A program made the translations under genes and the position numbers. From Lachnospiraceae bacterium UBA2734 (GTDB lineage: Bacteria; Bacillota; Clostridia; Lachnospirales; Lachnospiraceae): a DNA stretch of 9,439 nucleotides. Positions 7,581-9,439 of this stretch are shown piece after piece (position 1 is the stretch's first letter; every line of letters begins with the position of its first letter). Under the pieces are notes generated by a model. The model was not told the origin of the DNA. It searched no databases and saw only the letters and a program-made list of their open reading frames with translations. The stretch is taken from the NCBI GenBank assembly GCA_002353635.1, contig DEKA01000054.1, positions 6,481-15,919 of the forward strand. Direction: 5' to 3'.

Positions 7581-7714
7581 TCTTCGTCTCCCTGCCGCTT
7601 TATTGTCAAAAATTTATCGCTCTTCGCCTTTCCCTGCAATCCACAGCCTTCTGTCTTTGTCCGTTGTTCTGGAGTTGCTTTTGATATTATCGCGTGTATG
7701 AAAGGACATCTTCT

Positions 7715-7735
7715 CTCCGGGCCTGCGGCCCGGAG
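7715..7735. other. Perfect GC-rich stem-loop between thrC and the citrate synthase gene
   Basis: Arms 7715-7723 (CTCCGGGCC) and 7727-7735 (GGCCCGGAG) form a perfect 9-bp stem with a 3-base loop, 35 bases after the thrC stop. On neither strand does a T-tract follow, so it is not a canonical intrinsic terminator. It could stabilise the thrC 3' end, pause polymerase or act as a factor-assisted terminator. The rest of the 206-base gap holds the citrate synthase ribosome binding site and no promoter that I could support. Confidence 0.6.
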
Positions 7736-7770
7736 TCGGTTTGTGCCCCTTTAAAGGCTCTCTTGGCTTG

Positions 7771-9261
7771 TCAAAGGCCGAGGAACTTCTCCACCTCAGC
7801 CTGCATATCCTCCTTGCTGCGCCCGCAGACCGTCTTGTGTCTGATCTCAGCGCCGCGAAGCCCGGATACTGCCTTCGGCACAGGCACGCCTGCAATCTCA
7901 GAGAGACGGTCGGCCAGTTCAAGATCCGGAAGATCTGTCTCCCTGCCAAGTGCCTTCATGACGCTGGATTCAAATTTAAACGGGCTCGCCGTGGAGGCAA
8001 TGACAGTGGGTGTCTTATCGCCGGTCGACTTGGCGTACGCGCCGTAAACGTGTGCAGCTACAGCGGTATGCGGATCGATCACATAGCCCTCATTGCTGTA
8101 AAGCGTGCGGATGGCGTCCGCCGTCTCCTCCTCATCTGCATACCCGCCGCAGAACTGGGTCAGCTGCGCGCGCATGGCATCCGTGATGACATAGTCTCCC
8201 TTCTCCCGAAGATCTTTCATGAAGACATCGTTCTTCGCAGCGCTGTCCCCGCCAATGTGATAGATCAATCTCTCAAGGTTGGAGGAGACGAGGATATCCA
8301 TGGAAGGAGAACTCGTCACATGGAATTCTCTGTTGCGGTTGTACTCTCCTGTCCGGAAGAAGTCATAGAGCACCTTGTTCGTGTTCGACGCACAGATCAG
8401 TCTGTGCACGGGCACGCCCATCTTTCCTGCGTAATAGGCCGCCAGGATATTGCCGAAGTTTCCTGTCGGAACGGCGAAGTTGATCTCTCCTGCGTCGCCA
8501 AGTGCGCCCGTCTGCAGAAGTCTTGTATAGGCATAGACGTAGTAGACGATCTGCGGAACAAGGCGGCCGATGTTGATCGAGTTGGCTGAGGAGAACTGAT
8601 ATCCCGCCTGTGCCATCCTGGCTTTCAAGGCAGGATCCGTAAAAATCTGCTTCACCCCTGTCTGTGCGTCGTCAAAATTCCCGCGAATGCCGATGACACA
8701 GGTATTGGCACCCTTTTGTGTCACCATCTGCCTCTCCTGAATGGAGGAGACGCCGTCTTTTGGATAAAAGACAACGATCTTTGTCCCGGGCACGTCGGCG
8801 AAGCCTGCGAGTGCCGCCTTGCCTGTGTCGCCGGATGTAGCGGTCAGAATCACAATTTCCTTCTGCTCGTGCTTCTTTCTCGCTGCCGTGATCATGAGAT
8901 GCGGCAGGATCTGCAGAGCCATATCCTTGAAGGCGATGGTCGGGCCGTGGAAGAGCTCAAGATAGTAGGCACCTCCGGCTTTTCTGATGGGCACGATCTG
9001 CGCGGTGTCAAAATTGCTGCCGTATGCCGCGCGGATGCAGGCGCGCAGCTCCTCCTGCGTAAAATCTGAGAGGAAGAGCTTCATCACATCATAGGCAACT
9101 TCCTGGTAGCTCTCTCTGCCAAGCTCGGCAAACGATTTGTCAAGCTTTGGTATCTGTGTAGGAACATAAAGGCCGCCGTCATCTGAGAGCCCTTTCAGAA
9201 TGGCTTCAGAGGCTGTGATGGGGGCTGCATCCGATCTTGTGCTTCTGTATCTGATATCCAT
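7771..9261 (-). CDS. thrC: Threonine synthase
   Basis: A 496-residue PLP enzyme that converts O-phospho-L-homoserine and water to L-threonine and phosphate, the last step of threonine synthesis. The N-terminal threonine-synthase domain covers about 1-85 (MDIRYRSTRS, LKGLSDDGGLYVP). The catalytic fold-type II domain follows: FHGPTIAFKDMALQ at 104-117 carries the PLP-binding Lys112, TATSGDTGKAAL at 140-151 and VPTGNFGN at 264-271 bind the cofactor and its phosphate, and EGYVIDPHTAV at 391-401 is also typical. The length matches the long yeast/bacterial ThrC form rather than the short plant-like type. The start at 9261 has AAGGA 9 bases upstream and fits the family N-terminus; the frame is open to an ATG at 9366 but that extension runs through hairpin-rich leader sequence and is not family-like. 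No other threonine-pathway gene (hom, thrB) is in the window. Its leader contains five stem-loops described separately. Confidence 0.95.
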   Translation of the reverse strand: MDIRYRSTRSDAAPITASEAILKGLSDDGGLYVPTQIPKLDKSFAELGRESYQEVAYDVMKLFLSDFTQEELRACIRAAYGSNFDTAQIVPIRKAGGAYYLELFHGPTIAFKDMALQILPHLMITAARKKHEQKEIVILTATSGDTGKAALAGFADVPGTKIVVFYPKDGVSSIQERQMVTQKGANTCVIGIRGNFDDAQTGVKQIFTDPALKARMAQAGYQFSSANSINIGRLVPQIVYYVYAYTRLLQTGALGDAGEINFAVPTGNFGNILAAYYAGKMGVPVHRLICASNTNKVLYDFFRTGEYNRNREFHVTSSPSMDILVSSNLERLIYHIGGDSAAKNDVFMKDLREKGDYVITDAMRAQLTQFCGGYADEEETADAIRTLYSNEGYVIDPHTAVAAHVYGAYAKSTGDKTPTVIASTASPFKFESSVMKALGRETDLPDLELADRLSEIAGVPVPKAVSGLRGAEIRHKTVCGRSKEDMQAEVEKFLGL

Positions 9262-9270
9262 GACAAATCT

Positions 9271-9275
9271 TCCTT
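9271..9275 (-). promoter_or_regulatory. Ribosome binding site of thrC, abutting a repeat unit
   Basis: The minus strand reads AAGGA, 9 bases before the ATG at 9261, within the purine run GGAAAGGAAG. Part of this run (the GGAAAGG) is the 3' edge of the 27-base repeated unit at 9272-9298, so the repeat supplies most of the Shine-Dalgarno sequence. Confidence 0.7.
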
Positions 9276-9298
9276 TCCGTGCCGTGTCCTTTACGGCA
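9272..9298 (-). repeat. Copy 1 of a 27-base hairpin unit in the thrC leader
   Basis: On the minus strand this begins with a small hairpin, stem TGCCGT / ACGGCA with loop AAAGGAC (9298-9280), followed by CGGAAAGG (9279-9272). It matches 9413-9439 at 25 of 27 positions. Both differences fall in the same base pair of the stem (T-A here, C-G in the other copy), a compensatory change that keeps the stem intact. Confidence 0.8.
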
Positions 9299-9304
9299 CC
9301 CTGA

Positions 9305-9331
9305 GGCAAAAACCGCGTATGCGGTTTTGCC
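9305..9331 (-). promoter_or_regulatory. Attenuator-like hairpin in the thrC leader
   Basis: The minus strand pairs GGCAAAACCGC with GCGGTTTTTGCC across the loop ATAC, with one extra T bulged. The short GC core (ACCGC/GCGGT) followed directly by five T residues also fits a weak intrinsic terminator, 44 bases before the thrC start codon. No threonine-rich leader peptide and no T-box sequence were found beside it. Regulation is inference. Confidence 0.4.
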
Positions 9332-9343
9332 GATAGGATCTGC

Positions 9344-9373
9344 AGAATCGATGCGCATCTCAGCATCGATTCT
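9344..9373. repeat. Perfect 11-bp inverted repeat
   Basis: Arms 9344-9354 (AGAATCGATGC) and 9363-9373 (GCATCGATTCT) are perfect reverse complements with an 8-base loop. It directly abuts the next hairpin at 9374 with no base between them. No T-tract follows on the minus strand. Confidence 0.8.
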
Positions 9374-9411
9374 TATTTTCAGAAGCATGCTTCGGCATGG
9401 TTCTGAAAATA
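9374..9411. repeat. 16-bp interrupted inverted repeat
   Basis: Arms 9374-9384 (TATTTTCAGAA) and 9401-9411 (TTCTGAAAATA) pair perfectly. After one G/G mismatch, 9386-9390 (CATGC) pairs with 9395-9399 (GCATG) around a 4-base loop. The A/T-rich outer stem and the GAAGCAT word resemble the hairpin at 12-45. No T-tract follows on the minus strand. Confidence 0.8.
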
Positions 9412-9412
9412 G

Positions 9413-9439
9413 CCTTTCCGTGCCGCGTCCTTTGCGGCA
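9413..9439 (-). repeat. Copy 2 of the 27-base hairpin unit, at the window edge
   Basis: The hairpin TGCCGC / GCGGCA with loop AAAGGAC (9439-9421) is followed by CGGAAAGG (9420-9413). It has the same layout as copy 1, 141 bases away in the same orientation, and brackets the three other leader hairpins with it. The window ends exactly at its edge, so the repeat may extend further. No start codon at a useful distance follows its GGAAAGG, so here it does not obviously serve a gene. Confidence 0.75.

Noticed and set aside
7604..7609. A perfect TTGACA on the minus strand before the citrate synthase gene
   Set aside because: At 16-18 bases downstream there is only CGAAGA-like sequence running into the ribosome binding site, so no -10 element completes a promoter.
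6086..7684. An open reading frame of 532 codons on the plus strand opposite the citrate synthase gene
   Set aside because: It spans two genes and their gap on the other strand, has no recognisable motif, and the opposite frame carries the citrate synthase catalytic triad.
9206..9388. A small 60-codon open frame overlapping the start of thrC
   Set aside because: It runs through the hairpin array and into thrC in another frame, has no proper ribosome binding site and shows no leader-peptide features such as threonine runs.
9305..9439. A T-box or other known riboswitch upstream of thrC
   Set aside because: The ACCGC/GCGGT hairpin recalls part of a T-box antiterminator, but the conserved GGGTGGNACCGCG element, a specifier stem and a following strong terminator are all absent.

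Overview
The window reads as chromosomal DNA of a GC-rich anaerobic Firmicute, class Clostridia and most probably family Lachnospiraceae. This rests on the style of the proteins (clostridial citrate synthase, long threonine synthase, CotH-kinase and Cthe_2159-type surface proteins), the strong AAGGAGG-type ribosome binding sites, and a 6S-like RNA. The family placement is inference; no ribosomal RNA or other marker gene is present. All five protein genes and the structured RNA lie on the minus strand, so the biological order runs from high to low coordinates.

Right part (9439 to 4249), central metabolism and peptide turnover. A leader of about 180 bases is packed with five stem-loops and contains a near-identical 27-base unit twice. 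It is followed by thrC (threonine synthase), a 206-base gap holding a perfect GC-rich stem-loop, a citrate synthase gene (gltA/citZ type), and 16 bases later a three-domain Xaa-Pro aminopeptidase (pepP type). The last two genes very probably share a transcript. thrC could feed into it, because neither a clear terminator nor a promoter was found between thrC and the citrate synthase gene. Together they serve amino-acid supply: threonine from phosphohomoserine, citrate towards 2-oxoglutarate and glutamate, and recovery of amino acids from proline-containing peptides.

Middle (4248 to 3860), non-coding. A promoter (TTGCGC, 17 bases, TATACT) drives a roughly 170-base RNA that folds as one long interrupted hairpin with a large central bubble, the hallmark of 6S RNA. 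An intrinsic terminator follows. Only 18 bases separate its U-tract from the next start codon.

Left part (3859 to 1), cell surface. A four-helix membrane protein carries a lamin-tail-like domain, a chitobiase/Fn3-like domain and a CotH kinase domain outside the membrane. Next comes a lipoprotein with a Cthe_2159-type carbohydrate-binding beta-helix. The pair looks like a cell-surface module: a protein kinase-like enzyme and a polysaccharide-binding partner. The window ends at a long perfect hairpin.

There is no CRISPR array, transposase, tRNA or rRNA. The parts most worth a second look are the repeated hairpin leader of thrC, the RNA-terminator-CotH junction, and the architecture of the CotH protein.
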